Positions 1 to 13,900 of a DNA stretch of 64,000 bases are shown in pieces; within the stretch, counting starts at the first letter, position 1; every line of letters begins with the position of its first letter. Both the position numbers and the translations under genes were made by a program. The stretch spans positions 115,978,609 through 116,042,608 of the forward strand of contig JASEVX010000001.1 in NCBI GenBank assembly GCA_031761405.1, given 5' to 3'. The stretch is from Serripes groenlandicus. Its lineage: Eukaryota; Mollusca; Bivalvia; Cardiida; Cardiidae. Below the pieces are notes generated by a model. The model was not told the DNA's origin. It saw only the letters and a list, made by a program, of their open reading frames with translations, and did not search any database.

Positions 1-774
1 ATACAGCTCTTTGACAGACGGTTTATTACCTTACTAGAAAGGTAAAAACTTGTCTGATACTCATTGAAATGTTTAAAGCAGATGAATTTGGTAATTACAA
101 ATGACGCGTGGCGTTTTCCCTTTTACCACACTCATTTCTAATCATATGCGTTAAATACTTCTGCATTCAAAAAAGAGAATAACCTATATATCCACACTAT
201 TTTATGCGGCTCTGTACTGTAACCATAGGAACATTAAAAAAATGTAACAAAAGGTGTTAATTATGATAGCATCACACGTATGTACAGGTAGATCCATTTC
301 TTGAATCACGTAACCAATTCACCATTCTCGAGTATAGATGGAGTCATTTACTTAACATTTTCCATAATTAGACACAGTTTGATTGATGCTTTTGCAGTGG
401 ACGACCTTTTTGAAAACATTGAAACAAAACTGTTCAAAATGCCACAATAGTGTTGTTTTTCAAACCTATTCAATAGTTAACGTTCAGTGTAGTAAGATAA
501 GTATATATGGCCATTGAATAATGTTATATACAGACACCGAAGAGCAATGCACTTTTCAGTATTTGCAATATATGATACCGCTTAACTACATGACCAATGA
601 ACAATGATCAAATATGCATAACTGATGCGCATAATATTAATTTTGCTAGAGAGTCCAGATTTGGTACAAACTAGGGAGTCGATGGAGACTGGACGTGAGA
701 CAACATATTGTGGAAGAGCTGCTCAAATCCAAATCGTAGGGCAGAATGGGAGTCAAGCTTTAAGAGATATATCG

Positions 775-840
775 TCTTGACCGGGATTCGAACCAGGGTC
801 TCCCGCGTTATAGACGAACGTCGATAGCAAAAGACCACCC
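775..840 (-). repeat. tRNA-like SINE head remnant
   Basis: Plus strand GACCGGGATTCGAACCAGGG is a B-box complement; the rest of the SINE is not clear. Confidence 0.4.
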
Positions 841-2520
841 GAAAGGTTTTTTAATTTCGGACACATAGACTAAAACAAACATGTATCTATATAAGATATC
901 AATTGGTTTTAACTATTATTTCAATAATTTCATTCTCTTTTGGTAAATATTTTATCACTGGGACTTGACTCTCTGTAAAATCATGTTTAAGTCGGAATCG
1001 AAAAGCTGCTTCGACTCGATTTACAGACATGTATATGTACTTCCATGAATTCGTCTGGTGGCAACGTAGAAATACCTTTTTCATTGTCAATTCTGTCATT
1101 CCTACAATTCGACAGTACATTTCTTTTCGGATCTTTCTATTGCGAAAGTGATGTCAAATGAAATCCATTTCATGGTTGATGCTCCAATAAGTTACTACAT
1201 TTTGTTTTTTTAATGGCAGACTATTCATTGGCGGTGTGTAATAGAAGAATTGTGAACTAAGACATACCGTCAACATTACCATGACTTTTAGTCTCCTTAA
1301 ACTGAATTGTATATCAAAACTATACATGGGTCAGACTACAACAAAAATACAGTCCTTAATAACAGGTAGGTCTTCTGGTTATTTTGTTATTCTCCAATGT
1401 GAAGTTTTTCAACGCAAAATACAAATTGTGTGATTGCTTTAATAAACATACTGTGAAGTCAAAAGGTATCGTAATCGTAATAAAGAACTCAAAGTATTCA
1501 CGAGTAAAACAAGAAAAGAAAATACACACTTTATGTAATCCACTGTTACAAAAATCTTTACACAGCTTATGGTTTCATCTGTTCGACAATGTAATTTCGA
1601 GTCGAAACCAAATTGAAAATCAATACGGCGTCGCTGTCCAGTTATATTTTTCACGACCCTATTAAATTAAATATTCGTAAATGACAATAATTACATAGTA
1701 AATCGCAAACGTAAGTTTAAACAAAAAACAATTAAAAACAATTGTTAAGTTTCTCAAGTTTAAAACTCATAGTCAAAGTACTGAAAGTATTGAAAGGTAG
1801 AATTTCGATCGGTTAAGAGGAGATGCAAAAGTGCCTATAAACATATTTATGTAAGAAAAAACCCCATCATGATAGACAAGCAATGATGCATCAGGCCAGA
1901 AGAAATATTTCCAAGAGAAAAAAGTCTTGTTGGTCTTGTGAAAATGAATTGACTCCAATTCCGAATATGTCATTAGGTCCATATGGTACTTTTTGTAATT
2001 ATATTACCCAAAAGCTCTATGGAAATCCCACCATGAACATCCATGACAGTACAGTGTCTTCCTAGTTATTAACTGTACTGAACCAACTGATGAATTCAGA
2101 GTATACATTATAGTAATGCAATATATTAATGTTTACAATGATGACAGAAAACTTAAAAGTGTAACTTCCAAAATAGTTGTGTTTTGAATGAATTTCTGGT
2201 CATTCATCTCCAATATTATTCTTTCCGTTTAGTGTCTGTTTCATGAATTGATTGCAAGCTTCTATTTTGACAGATAATTGATATAATGATGAACACATTA
2301 ATATAAAAAGGGCTGAACCAAAAACGATGTTATAACGTACAAAAGAGTCTTGCATCTCCGAAACAGCGTGACGCTGAATCGATCACCTGAGTGATATTTA
2401 AGTAGCATATGTGTAACTGCTAATATTGGAGAAAATTTAATCAAGAGCGCGAAGGAAACTGTTAGGAGAGGACACTGTTAATGAAACTTATCAATTCAGG
2501 AGATTTGTTATAATATTAAA

Positions 2521-3190
2521 TATTTGAACAGTTTGTAAGAGGACCACGCAAGTAACATTCCTGTTAAGTTTGTTTGATATCAGTCCAATGGTTAAGGAGG
2601 AGATTTTGTTTAAAGATAAAAGTTAATTTTACCCCCTTTTCTTAAGCAGTATGACAGCTATCTTTACAAACCCATCAGTATGGCTCGAACAAGTTAAGTA
2701 GAGGGACACATAAGAAACATTTCCGCTAAATTACGAATGAAATCAGACAGAAACTTGAATAGAAATGTAACTATTAAGTTTTATCATTTTGCCCCTTTTC
2801 TGATGCCTTCTGACTGCCTTGTTTTTCAACCAATTAATACAGCTTAAGCAAACCCTGTAGAAGATCACTTAATGCATATTTATACCTAATTATCTTGGAA
2901 TCTGACAAGCAGATTCAGAGAAGAAGAATTTTACAGTTTAGGCATTTTACATCCTTCTTTCTGCCGCCGCAATAAAAGTTTGGTTTAATTATGAACAAAT
3001 TTGAAAGAGGACCACCAAAGGATCATTCCTGTGTATGTGTGTTGAAATCTGGCCAGTGTATCCGAATGAGATTTCATTTGAACCTAAAAGGTCAATTTAC
3101 CCTTTTACTGATGCCGCCTGGTAACTATTTCTTTCAACCAATCAACATGGCTTACTTACATATGATATTAACACATTCAGAGACATGCGT
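2521..3190. repeat. Decayed tandem units related to the ACAAGAGG-type elements
   Basis: Three loose repeats share AGAGGACCAC, ATTCCTGT, TTTCAACCAATxAA and AxATGGCTT blocks at about 250-370 bp spacing. The phrasing resembles the core units of bivalve GGGCC-type elements, but the termini are gone. The open frame at 2991-3230 is part of this and is not called a gene. Confidence 0.5.
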
Positions 3191-4607
3191 TTTATTTGGT
3201 TACATCAAACAAGTGGATTTTTTTGTTTAATTATTTGACTTTTGCTTATGTTTGCATTCGTCATTCAGTCAAGACATTTTTGCACAAATGTTTTGGCGTA
3301 CTGAATTCGGTGTTCTCAGTTATTAACATCACGTGACTTCAAAACTTCATCTAAAATTACGGTAGCCTTGCTTACGCAATTCTACCAAAATTTCAATAGA
3401 CAATCTCAGAATATACAATCAAATAGATTATTGCATGAATATTGGCAATTATTGCGTTTGTTATCGTTCCTTCGGCGGTGTTCTGCTCTCGCAAGTTGGG
3501 GCAACACAGCCGAAGTAGCTCGTCTAACACAATATTTCCCCACACCGATGCAAAAACCTTTAATTCTACTTATTCTATTCATTATTTTCTTTCAAAGATC
3601 GTGATATGTTTGCAAGATATAAGCATGTACTCGGAAATATATACTGGACATATGAAGCTCTGGTGACCAGAGTTGGGCCTGACGTTCGAAGGTCTGAATT
3701 TGCACAACTATATACATGTACTTGTTAAGTCAGATGCATTCAATATGACGAAACTTTACAAACTTTTCATCTGCAACAGGTGGCATTTGAATACAGTGTA
3801 TCCAACGAACATATTGCTCATAATGAGCACATCTGCCTTTGTCCCAAATGTTTTATCTCTTTTCTATAATTACGCTATCATTCATAGAGTTTCTAATATT
3901 GCACATTTTGTCGATTAGTTATATGCGGAAAAGCGTTAACTTGGTAGACTTCTGGGATAAACAACAATGAGTATGACAAGGCCATGGCCTGACAGAAATT
4001 CAATGGGGATCTTAAGAGTCTTGTATTGAACTAGGTTGTCCAATTTTTGATTGACCAGAATATGTTGCTCTAGCACAATATGGATGTTTTCCTTTGGGCG
4101 ATGTGAATTGTATACATGTAACAAAATCACTTTTGAAAAGTGGAAGGTATTTACCCTTCGGACGGATTATTGTTAGAAATTGTATCGCCAGTGTTTTAAC
4201 CTGCAGACTGTAATCACATATTTGCTTATTCAACTGTGTACAACTACGTCTGTGTTTTGTTCCACACAAACAGCTCGAATACTCGCTATGTCTGTAGGAA
4301 GCAGACATTAGAAATTATTTATATATACCTTAAAAACTTGTTTAGCAATCGGTACAAAACAAACACTTTTGAATTAATTCTTTGCTTCTCAATCATATTG
4401 ATAAAACGAATTATGTTTTACATTATATCGCATTGTTACCAATTGTGCTCGGCGATGTGATAATAGCGGTAGACGGTAGAACACATGTGTTTGCATTTGC
4501 ACCACGTCATTGGAAAGGTAGCCCCCGGAAGAATTTGATGTATGAAGAAGATTGTCATCCGGTCTTACGAACAGAGTCTGTAAGAATATTGAGCACTAGC
4601 ATACTGT

Positions 4608-4828
4608 TTAATTATTTCCCACATTAAGACGCTTTTTGACGCATCTGAAGCAGACGACTTTTGAAAACACTGGCAAAAGAAGAAATCGCTCAAAACGATA
4701 AATTTCTTACTTTGCCACAATGTTTTAAACTCTTTTCAGTAATTATACCTGCATTTATAGTTTTTTTTCCGTGTGTGATACTTTCAAAATCGTCTGCTGC
4801 ATAATTAGTATATGTGGGAAAGGGTTAA
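4608..4828. mobile_element. MITE of the CCCTTTCCCAC family
   Basis: TTAATTATTTCCCACATT to ATGTGGGAAAGGGTTAA with arms GCAGACGACTTTTGAAAACA and AAATCGTCTGCTGC. Confidence 0.74.
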
Positions 4829-4956
4829 ATGTGTAACATGGTGTTACTGGATACTAATTTCATAAAACATTCGGAAAATGTTATGTTTTTAGAATATCAT
4901 GTCATTAAAGTGAATAAGTCAATAGTTGAATGTAAACTTTTTATGTTGAATTGAGA

Positions 4957-6010
4957 TTGAATGAATGAATGAAAGTCTTTATTTACAGAGGATAACCCAA
5001 TTAGTATAAACTAATCTTCCTTGGGGCCCTCTAAAGCAATATTTACATACATACAAATACATAATTATATAGCAATATAACAATCAGCATAACAAATTCA
5101 AAGTTAGCATTATTCATAAACATGATCAACATGATAACAATGTTACACAACAACATAATACATACATATGGCGGCAGAGGTTTAACTTACAGACTTACAT
5201 ATGGCCATATTTACAATTTTAGCTTTATGACTGTTGATTCGAATTTATCCACTTAGTATAATTTACTGTGAAACTTTTAATACTTTCGCTCTGTCTTATT
5301 TCATTTGGAATGTTATTCCATACTTTTACCCCAGAGTAAGACATACTCCCTTTAAAAAGTTCTATATTTGGTTTGGGTATTAAAAAATCCGATTTATTTG
5401 AAGAACGTAAAAGATTTGGACGCCTGACATTGTAATTGAACATATTTTGAATATATGACGGGACTGCATTTTGCGATACCCTGTACATAAATTTGGCTTT
5501 ATGAAGTGAAACCCTCTGTTCAATATTAAGAGAATTAATTATATTTAAAGCCTCGCTTAAAGTGGTATATTGTTCACCTAGAATGATACGACATGCTCTT
5601 CGTTGTAATCGCACTAAAACCTGGATATGTGATTGTTTTGTACTACCCCAAATGATACTACAATAGTCAAGATGTGGTTGGACATAGGTTTGTAAAACAT
5701 TATTCCTTAATTAACAGGAATAAATACTTTAATTCTTGATAATAGCCACAAATTACTAGATATTTTCTTCCTAAGAAATTTTATATGCGTATCCCATTTA
5801 AGGTTTTCATTTATATATATGCCAAGAATTTTATCACCTGTTGTGATTTCCAGATTTAAGTCTTTATATTTCAAATTTAGAGGTTGATTAACTAATCTTG
5901 TCCGTTTCTGGGGTGTCGTTATCAATATTACTTTTGTTTTTGAAGCATTTAATACTATACCATTGTTTAGATTAGTCTCCGAAAGGAGAATTTGATCATT
6001 GATTTGCTAA
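4957..6010 (-). pseudogene. 5'-truncated non-LTR retrotransposon (CR1/jockey-like) 3' fragment
   Basis: Minus-strand frames encode the end of a reverse transcriptase: LGIYINENLKWDTHIKFLRK, then in a shifted frame LDYCSIIWGSTKQSHIQVLV and LQRRACRIILG, ending VKVWNNIPNEIRQSESIKSF. The frame changes near 5715, so it is dead. The 3' end on the minus strand runs into a TTCA-type short repeat (about 4957-4973), as CR1/L2-class elements often do. The 5' break is near 6010. Confidence 0.82.
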
Positions 6011-8090
6011 CTAAACATCATTATTAGGGTTTATTTTTATGACGTGGATTATTTCGGGAGCAGGTAGTGCAGGTCAATATGCCTCCAACGTGTGAGGCGG
6101 CGTACAAAATGCTTCTTGAATCGAGTTCCGCGGTAATGATGGTTAACATTCGGTACTGGGCCACACTATCGTCAAGCATTAACGTCATGTATATAGGTAG
6201 CTGATTTCGCAAGCAAGTGTTACAACTTAACCCTTTCCTCCCTTTTGACGCTTCCCAGCAGACGCTCTTTTGAAAACGTTGTTTGGCACAATGCCTTCAA
6301 CCTCATACAGTAGTTACATTTTCATTTAGAGATTGCCATACTTTTGCTTAGGCCATATTGACTGTTGCAGATGTATTACATGTTGGACATGATTAAAGGC
6401 ATGTGCATGCGTACATTCTCTTCAACGACTTCGTGCACTCTGTCAATTGATTTTAACGGTTAGCCAAGTTAGTTATAATATCCACTTATCCAACACACCC
6501 AGTTTAGTAAAGCCTCGTCATGCAAAAAAACAAACATTGGAGGATATAAAACTCAGTGGCAATCGCATTGCAATACGTGTATGGTTATTTTTGTCAGAAA
6601 CGTAAGCTTACATGATGTTAGCACCCGCGGCCATTGTTATCAGACTAAGGAGTGGCAACTTCGCTGTTCATGGGATATTTGAAGTTGGTTTTATTTTGAC
6701 TTTGCCATTTATATAACATTTTAGTGATTGGTAAATATATGGATAAATTACTTAATGAGCCAGGCTACGTTTAAACAATCTTGCGATGGGTTTTGAACAT
6801 CATCACAATTACGAATAGTTACGCCAGATACTAAGCATCCTGTTTCATTTTGACTAAAAACAGTGAATTCGTGAAATGTCCTCATAGCGTTATATTTAAT
6901 GCCGTATAAACAATCGGTTTATGAGCAACCAATACATGACAGGATTTCTCTTAAAGCTCTATTTATCGAAAAACTACTTTTAGAGCGTAAGATGTTAAAC
7001 TTGGATTATATCATATTTCACAGCATTTTAATTTACAATTTTATATTAAGTAATGACTTATCAACGATAATACATACTCCAATGTTTAATTTATTTCATA
7101 ATAGAATACAAGTTGATACCTAACGTAATTCTTTTCAGTTTTGCTATACGTTTCTTTAGTAGAATGGAATTGTTTTCAACGATGTTGAATTAAATCACGG
7201 ATGACATATTGGTTTGAACATCACCTGTACTTTAAGCAACATTTGGTATAATCCCCTGAATTGTTTCCGTCATTAGTTGACGGAATGAATACTTTTTGAT
7301 ATATACGAACGACTTATGATATTTCATCAAATATTATACAGAATGTTAACCTAATTCCGCATACGATATTCTTAAACGTATGCGATGCAAAGGACAACTA
7401 TTAGAGGAAAGACGTTACAATGTTTCGAAATTTTGAAAACATTTTTTAAAAAATAGCAAAAGCTGGTTATTAGTAACTGTTCTTTGTCTCACAATGTTTT
7501 CATAATTAGTTTACTATAGAGCCGTTCAAAGAAGCCTGCATAAGGTAAAGTGTTAACCGCTATAATATATAATTCGACATAAAAACTAGTTCTCATTTAG
7601 TTGTAAGTATTTTATTAAGTTTTACTTTAACAATTACAGTGCAAATATATACAATGGTGTGAACACTACGAAGACATATACTTTATTTTTCTATGTAATG
7701 AGAAACAAACAAATGTTGTTTTCTATTGAATGTGTCAAATTGTCAGCAATATAAAATATAAAGACATGAATATTTATAAAATGAATTAACAATTGTAAGT
7801 GTTTAAAACACGATAAAATATACATTCGTACAACCTTCTGTGATGGGTATAGAACACATGGAGATCGCATGGTCTTTAACCACCAATCAATATAAATCAA
7901 TTGTATATCTGAACTGTAAGAACAATATACGAAAAGATATATTTCAAAGTTACAACATTTCTGATAAGCTAAACATTCGTGGTTTAGGTAATCACAAAAA
8001 ATCTTTCACAGTGAAATTATTATTAGAAGTATACCTTTTAGGTTTAATGGTGAATATCCTGCAGTAGAAATTCGGCAAATGTAATTGAAT
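6011..8090. other. No gene recognised
   Basis: AT-rich sequence with a diverged MITE at about 6228-6406 (TTAACCCTTTCC, AGCAGACGCTCTTTTGAAAA) and another trace near 7420-7570. Nothing coding was seen. Confidence 0.55.
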
Positions 8091-9170
8091 GATAGATATA
8101 ATAAAAATGTAAGTTTCTGGTCCCAAAATGTTATGGTTGTCACAAAGCTCTGGCTCCAATAGACATTTCATTAAGGTCGTCTAAAATATAATACATACTG
8201 GTAGATATAATAAAAATGTAAGTTTCTGGTCCCAACACGTTATGGTAGTCACAGAGCCTCTGGCTCAAATAGACATTTCATTAAGGTCGTCTGAAATATA
8301 ATACATAATGGTAGATATAATGCAAATGTAAGTTTCTGGTCCCAACACGTTATGGTAGTCACAGAGCCTCTGGCTCAAATAGACATTTCATTAAGGTCGT
8401 CTGAAATATAATACATAATGGTAGATATAATGAAAATGTAAGTTTCTGGTCCCAACACGTTATGGTAGTCACAGAGCCTCCGGCTCAAATAGACATTTCA
8501 TTAAGGTCGTCTGAAATATAATACATAATGGTAGATATAATGCAAATGTAAGTTTCTGGTCCCAACACGTTATGGTAGTCAAAGAGCTCAGGCTCAAATA
8601 GACCTTTCATTAAGGTCGTCAGAAATATAATACATAATGGTAGATATAATGAAAATGTAAGTTTCTGGTCCCAACACGTTATGGTAGTCACAGAGCCTCC
8701 GGCTCAAATAGACATTACATTAAGGTCGTCTGAAATATAATACATAATGGTAGATATAATGAAAATGTAAGTTTCTGGTCCCAACACGTTATGGTAGTCA
8801 AAGAGCTCAGGCTCAAATAGACATTTCATTAAGGTCGTCTGAAATATAATACATAATGGTAGATATAATGAAAATGTAAGTTTCTGGTCCCAAAATGTTA
8901 TGGTAGTCACAGAGCCTCCGGCTCAAATAGACATTTCATTAAGGTCGTCAGAAATATAATACATAATGGTAGATATAATAAAAATGTAAGTTTCTGGTCC
9001 CAAAATGTTATGGTAGTCACAGAGCCTCCGGCTCAAATAGACATTTCATTAAGGTCGTCAGAAATATAATACATAATGGTAGATATAATAAAAATGTAAG
9101 TTTCTGGTCCCAACACGTTATGGTAGTCACAGAGCCTCCGGCTCAAATAGACAGATCATTAAGGTCGTCA
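8091..9170. repeat. 110-bp satellite array, about 10 units
   Basis: GTAGATATAATxxAAATGTA recurs at about 8201, 8311, 8421, 8531 and 8640 and on to 9079, a 109-110 bp period. Each unit contains TTTCTGGTCCCAACACG, CACAGAGCCTCxGGCTCAAA and CATTAAGGTCGTC. The first unit is the most diverged. Open minus-strand frames here are repeat artefacts. Confidence 0.92.
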
Positions 9171-10795
9171 TTGGTCACTGAAATAAAATAAAACAACATA
9201 TTTGGAATATTAACTTGCAATCGTGATACAAATGTTATTTCGCGAGATCGATGTTCGAGATAGATGTCACTGATCTCACTCTCCAAATAGCAAGTTGCAA
9301 AACAGCACAACGATTCTGTAACATCAATTTGAATAACGTAACATCATATTTGAATGACGTCACATTACCATATAATGAACAAGATTTGTCCTAGTCAAAT
9401 ACGGAATTTGTATCTATCTTGTTTTTGCGCGTAAAATCTTGCATTTATTTAATCAGGGAGATACAAGTTTGAAATAACGATGTCTTAAAATGGAATTTCA
9501 TAAAAATTACAGTTGACGAAATGTAATTTAGTAACGCTTTATCGAATAGCTAATGCATATGTGGATATATTTTATTTCTCATACTGTAAGTGTTTTTTGA
9601 AAAGCAAAGCACATAGTGACACTAGTGATTTGACAGCTTCCTTGTGTCCAACGTACTCTACGATGACTACCAAGAATTGTTCTAGTTTTTGTTATGCATA
9701 AACTATTATATTGTTTTTTGATTTTCTGTGAGCAGTATATACTATCAAGGAAGCTGGCCGATATGAGCATGCGCCGACGTGCAATTGTATCATGGTATAA
9801 ATTGTTCTCTTGTCGCAGGAAAATGGTACACCTTTTTGGTGATTATAAGGATATAACCAGGGTATGTGCATCTTTTTAAATTTCCAAGGACATTTCAAGG
9901 TATTGACACACTGCTACACGTACTTTCTCTTGTGTCCGTGGTTAAATCGAATTTAAGCAGTACCATCTAACCGTTTATATTTCAAAAATACAGCAAAAAC
10001 GCAGATACGTACGCAGTACGTCATTTTTACCATTTTCAATATACAAGACATGTGAATAATAATAAATTATAAAGTAAATTAAACGGTTCAGAAAAGGAAG
10101 TAAAACCTTTTTGTAGAATCATCAAACGAACAAGCACAACGAAAATACATACCTGGTTATGTTGTTGTTGTTTTGTTTATCGTTTGGATTTATGACAAGT
10201 AAAACAACATTCGTAAGCAAAAATGTCACACGCCGTGTTCAAGCCGAAGATGTTTATAAGGTCATCGCATGTGTATCTTTCCCGCCCTCTTACTGTTTTG
10301 TCTTTCTTACAGACGGTCTCTGAAATATAACGAACATACGGAATATGACTTACTGGCAGACAAGATCATCAAAACCACAACAAACATTACCAAGAGTCAT
10401 CCATTAGCAATAAGTATACAACTTTCAAAACTATTTGAATGGTTATTGTACAAGTTTCTTGAATTAACATAATATTATCTGTGTTTCATTGAGTCGGAAA
10501 GGTAACCATACAATAAGAATAATCTTAAAGTATTTTTCGATTGAACCATGCCTTTCCAATTAAACAGTTTAAAATAAAGGAACCTTCTGACATCTACATC
10601 TTAATATCATAATTATAAAAGTGCGCGGGGTATGAAACAAGTTGTACAGTATGTTGAGATAAGACCAATAGTGTGTCCGGACCAATATTGCATAGATTGT
10701 AGTCTCTTGTGAGGTACGGATTTTTGTGTTCGCAAATATGAATGGCGGTACACATACTGTCCGCATACCAGCGTTTACAATAAGTTTATACTTAC
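9171..10795. other. Region expected to hold the last metalloprotease exon; none identified
   Basis: The terminal exon should start after an AG with two bases completing a Cxx codon and reach a stop soon. One weak candidate on the minus strand lies at about 9725 (CACAG followed by an early stop), but its pyrimidine tract is poor. No polyadenylation site could be assigned. Confidence 0.4.
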
Positions 10796-10912
10796 GACAA
10801 GTTTTACAACAGTCACTGGCAAAAAATGAACACAGTCTTTTCTTGTTGCCCATGACAACCCTCAGTTCACTACAGGTTTGTCCACCTCGACCGTAATTAA
10901 AACAATTCAAAC
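10796..10912 (-). CDS. Metalloprotease exon 15: six-Cys PLAC/ShK-like module
   Basis: The exon encodes 39 residues with six cysteines, arranged C-x10-C-x14-C-x7-CC-x2-C and ending DCCKTC. A closing CC-x2-C is characteristic of PLAC modules at the end of many ADAMTS proteins; ShK-type six-Cys domains look similar, so either label is possible. The acceptor (TTTGCAG) and incoming phase fit exon 14. The donor CGTAAGT follows immediately, so the stop codon should be in one more short exon downstream on the minus strand. Confidence 0.72.
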
Positions 10913-13900
10913 CTGCAAATAAATGGTAATAATAGATATCCCCCTGCATAAAATTGTTTATATTGTAAAAAAAGATATAGGTTATTAAATTGCGATCTGG
11001 ATTATCCTTGAGAAACGAAGATATTAAAGTTAAATCTTCCATAATTGGATATAAACATGACTTATGCTCCAGTAAGCCAAGCCTGAGATGATAACAAGTA
11101 TGTATACAGAGTTGGGCATCAATGCTTTCTGACCGACAGTCACAGGGATGGAAGTTTATTAGTCGCCGGGCAGAAGCCCGCGACTTCTATTTGTAATAGG
11201 TTTTCGGAAATCACATGGGAGGGGGGGTTATTATTAGATTTTTTTTTTCAAATGTCTTGAACATATTACAATTGCGTTTGTTTAAAAACACTAAGTTATG
11301 ACACATTTAAAATGAAATAAATATTCCGATGTTTTAAGTATGTGCAGTTTCTTTATTCTGACTTGCATTTACGTTTTTGTGTTTTATTTACGAAGACAAA
11401 ACAGTCCCTATTAGCTAGACTGCGATACTTTATTTTCATAAACTATGTAATCAAAAGGCGATAACTACAAACCTTTACGTCGCACAGTCTAATTTTTTTA
11501 CATACGCGCACCTGCTTGCAGAAGACTATCGATATGAAAATCACTTCGAATTCCCCTTTTAATAGATAAGTATCAACATAAACTGGTAACAGAAACAAAA
11601 ATAAGAAATATTTTGTGAAAATATATCTCAAATATAAGCCTGTTTATCGGTCGTGAACGTCGAAACGCCCTTTCCTCAGTTCGTGACCTAGTTTCATATT
11701 GCCAAAATGTAAACAAAGCGAAGTAACCGGAAGTAAAATGTAAACTTAGAAAAGTGACTTGTTCATGCAGACAAAAAATGTCGCACGACGAATTGATTTC
11801 TTAAACGTCACGAAACGAGTGCATGGGTCGAATGTAGGAGAAAGAAAGATAATATAGAAATGCCTTTTTTCACTCGAATGCAGTGGAATAAAACATGCAC
11901 TAAAGCTTTGCCTGATTTTTTTATTCACTATCTTCGATGTCTGACACTACGCCTCGATTTGACACACGAGGGTCAACATTTCGAAAGAATGCTCAAACAC
12001 CTTATAACATATAGATAGCTAATATTACACACTTGAATGATTAAATATATGTGATAATAAATGTTTATTTGGCTTGAAACAAATTAAGAGAAGAACAAAC
12101 TCTGATAAACAATATATTTAGAAATAAAGAAAATCTGCTCTTTCGCACCCAATTAATTTCATACTTGCCACCTATTAAATAGTAATGGGACTCGCAATTG
12201 GCATTTCTCTTGCGCCAAGCCAAACATATATTGTATGCATCAACGATTTAGATAAACAATTTAGCTGATATGTTGTTTCAAGTGTGGTCTACTTTTTAAA
12301 CATATGAGGATAAATTTTAACATCTGTGAAATATTTATTATAATTATTATTAAAAAGGAGGAAGTTCAGGTCTTCAGCAATTTAACCGTTTTCTCAATGT
12401 TTTAAGCGTTTAAAGGTTTTCATTGTTGCTTCAGACATGGAAAGGGTTTACTAGCTTTTTATTGCATGTAGATTTAAATCCCAAAATGTATTAATTTGTT
12501 GTGGTTTTATTGACAAATACAAAACATCAAAAATCCTGACCAAAAGAAATCCTGAAATTTGTAGATCTATGTGGAATTTCAAAAATCCTGGAATTAGTCC
12601 TAATGAAAACATTATGTGTATGTTTAGACTAATGCAAGTCAAGAATACATGTGTGTTAAAAAATAAATCAATGCAGTCTTTTCCGGCGACATTGATGCCT
12701 TGCATCAACTTTCTCTTGTTATATATGTATATGACTAGTAAGTGAACCCTGTAGTTCATATATAACACGCGCATTGCTATTTGTCACTTGAGGCATGAAG
12801 AGAAATTATAGTAAATACCATCTGGGGTGCTCGGAAATTCAGTCGTCGTTGATGGAAGCGTGGTTGCATTGGTGGAAGGCGCATCTGTAGTTGTTGGTTT
12901 GGTAGGTGAATTAGTAGATCGATTGGTCGGTGGGTTGGTTGTTTCAACTAAAAAGATAAGTGCATCGTGAGTGAGTTGATCCTCATCCTAGGATAGCAAT
13001 CATTTAATGAATCGGTTGCAGACAGCTTTGCGTTTCCATTACACAGCATAGCAAAACATGTTCATACGTATGAATAAATGTAGATGTAATAAAAATATAT
13101 TATTCTCTCCTTTCCCTGTTACAAACGACTTCTGATGGTGTTTGTGTACTAAAATGATGTTTAACGCCTATTTCAATAGTATTTCAGTTATATCACGGCG
13201 TTTTACCAATTCTACCGTTATTTTCTATTCTTACACCAATGCAACAGTCGTATTGCTATCACCATAACTCTGAGTGCCAAGGAGAAACGTCATTACTACC
13301 ATTATTAAAGTATTTTTCATGAACCACCGGGAATCGAAACCTGATCTCTTGCCCCAAGACGGATTCTCTAACTACTACACCACTGAAACGGTTTCCTGAC
13401 GATGGGTAAGAAGGGAATATATACGTTTGCAGTAGTCCCTAAAGAGTATCTACTTCACGGCCTCAAAATGCCTCAAAATGATATCTTCTTTTATAACATG
13501 GTAGGCCATTGAGAAACCTGATAAACTGTCTTTTTATCAAACTAATCCTAGCATAAATAAATTATGTGATAAACTAAGTATTATAATGAAATTGACTCAT
13601 TCTTTAATATGTAGATAACTCCATCGTGTGCGAAATATTGTGGACAAATAAGATGTGGAATTGGGATATTTTACGAGGTGAAATGCTTTTAATTGACCTA
13701 AAATGGTAAAATATCAGCCGCAAAGTACCATGGCATGGACGATATAGTGGTAGGCGTATCCGAGTTGATACCTGCTAGCAGCGTCCATATTGAACTGCCC
13801 TTTAGCACTTTAGCGAGACACAGGTCCTAGCCTGATGCTTGTTAGACACTTATTAATCATGGAAACGTGTACTGTTACGTGGTAAAAATGTTAAACTGTC

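Larger units (their letters stand above)
1..4600. other. No gene recognised; AT-rich repeat remnants
   Basis: Apart from the SINE head at 775-840 and the decayed units at 2521-3190, I see only degenerate pieces of the CCCTTTCCCAC MITE family (about 350-490 and 3840-3930). Open frames are short and unlike proteins. Confidence 0.6.
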
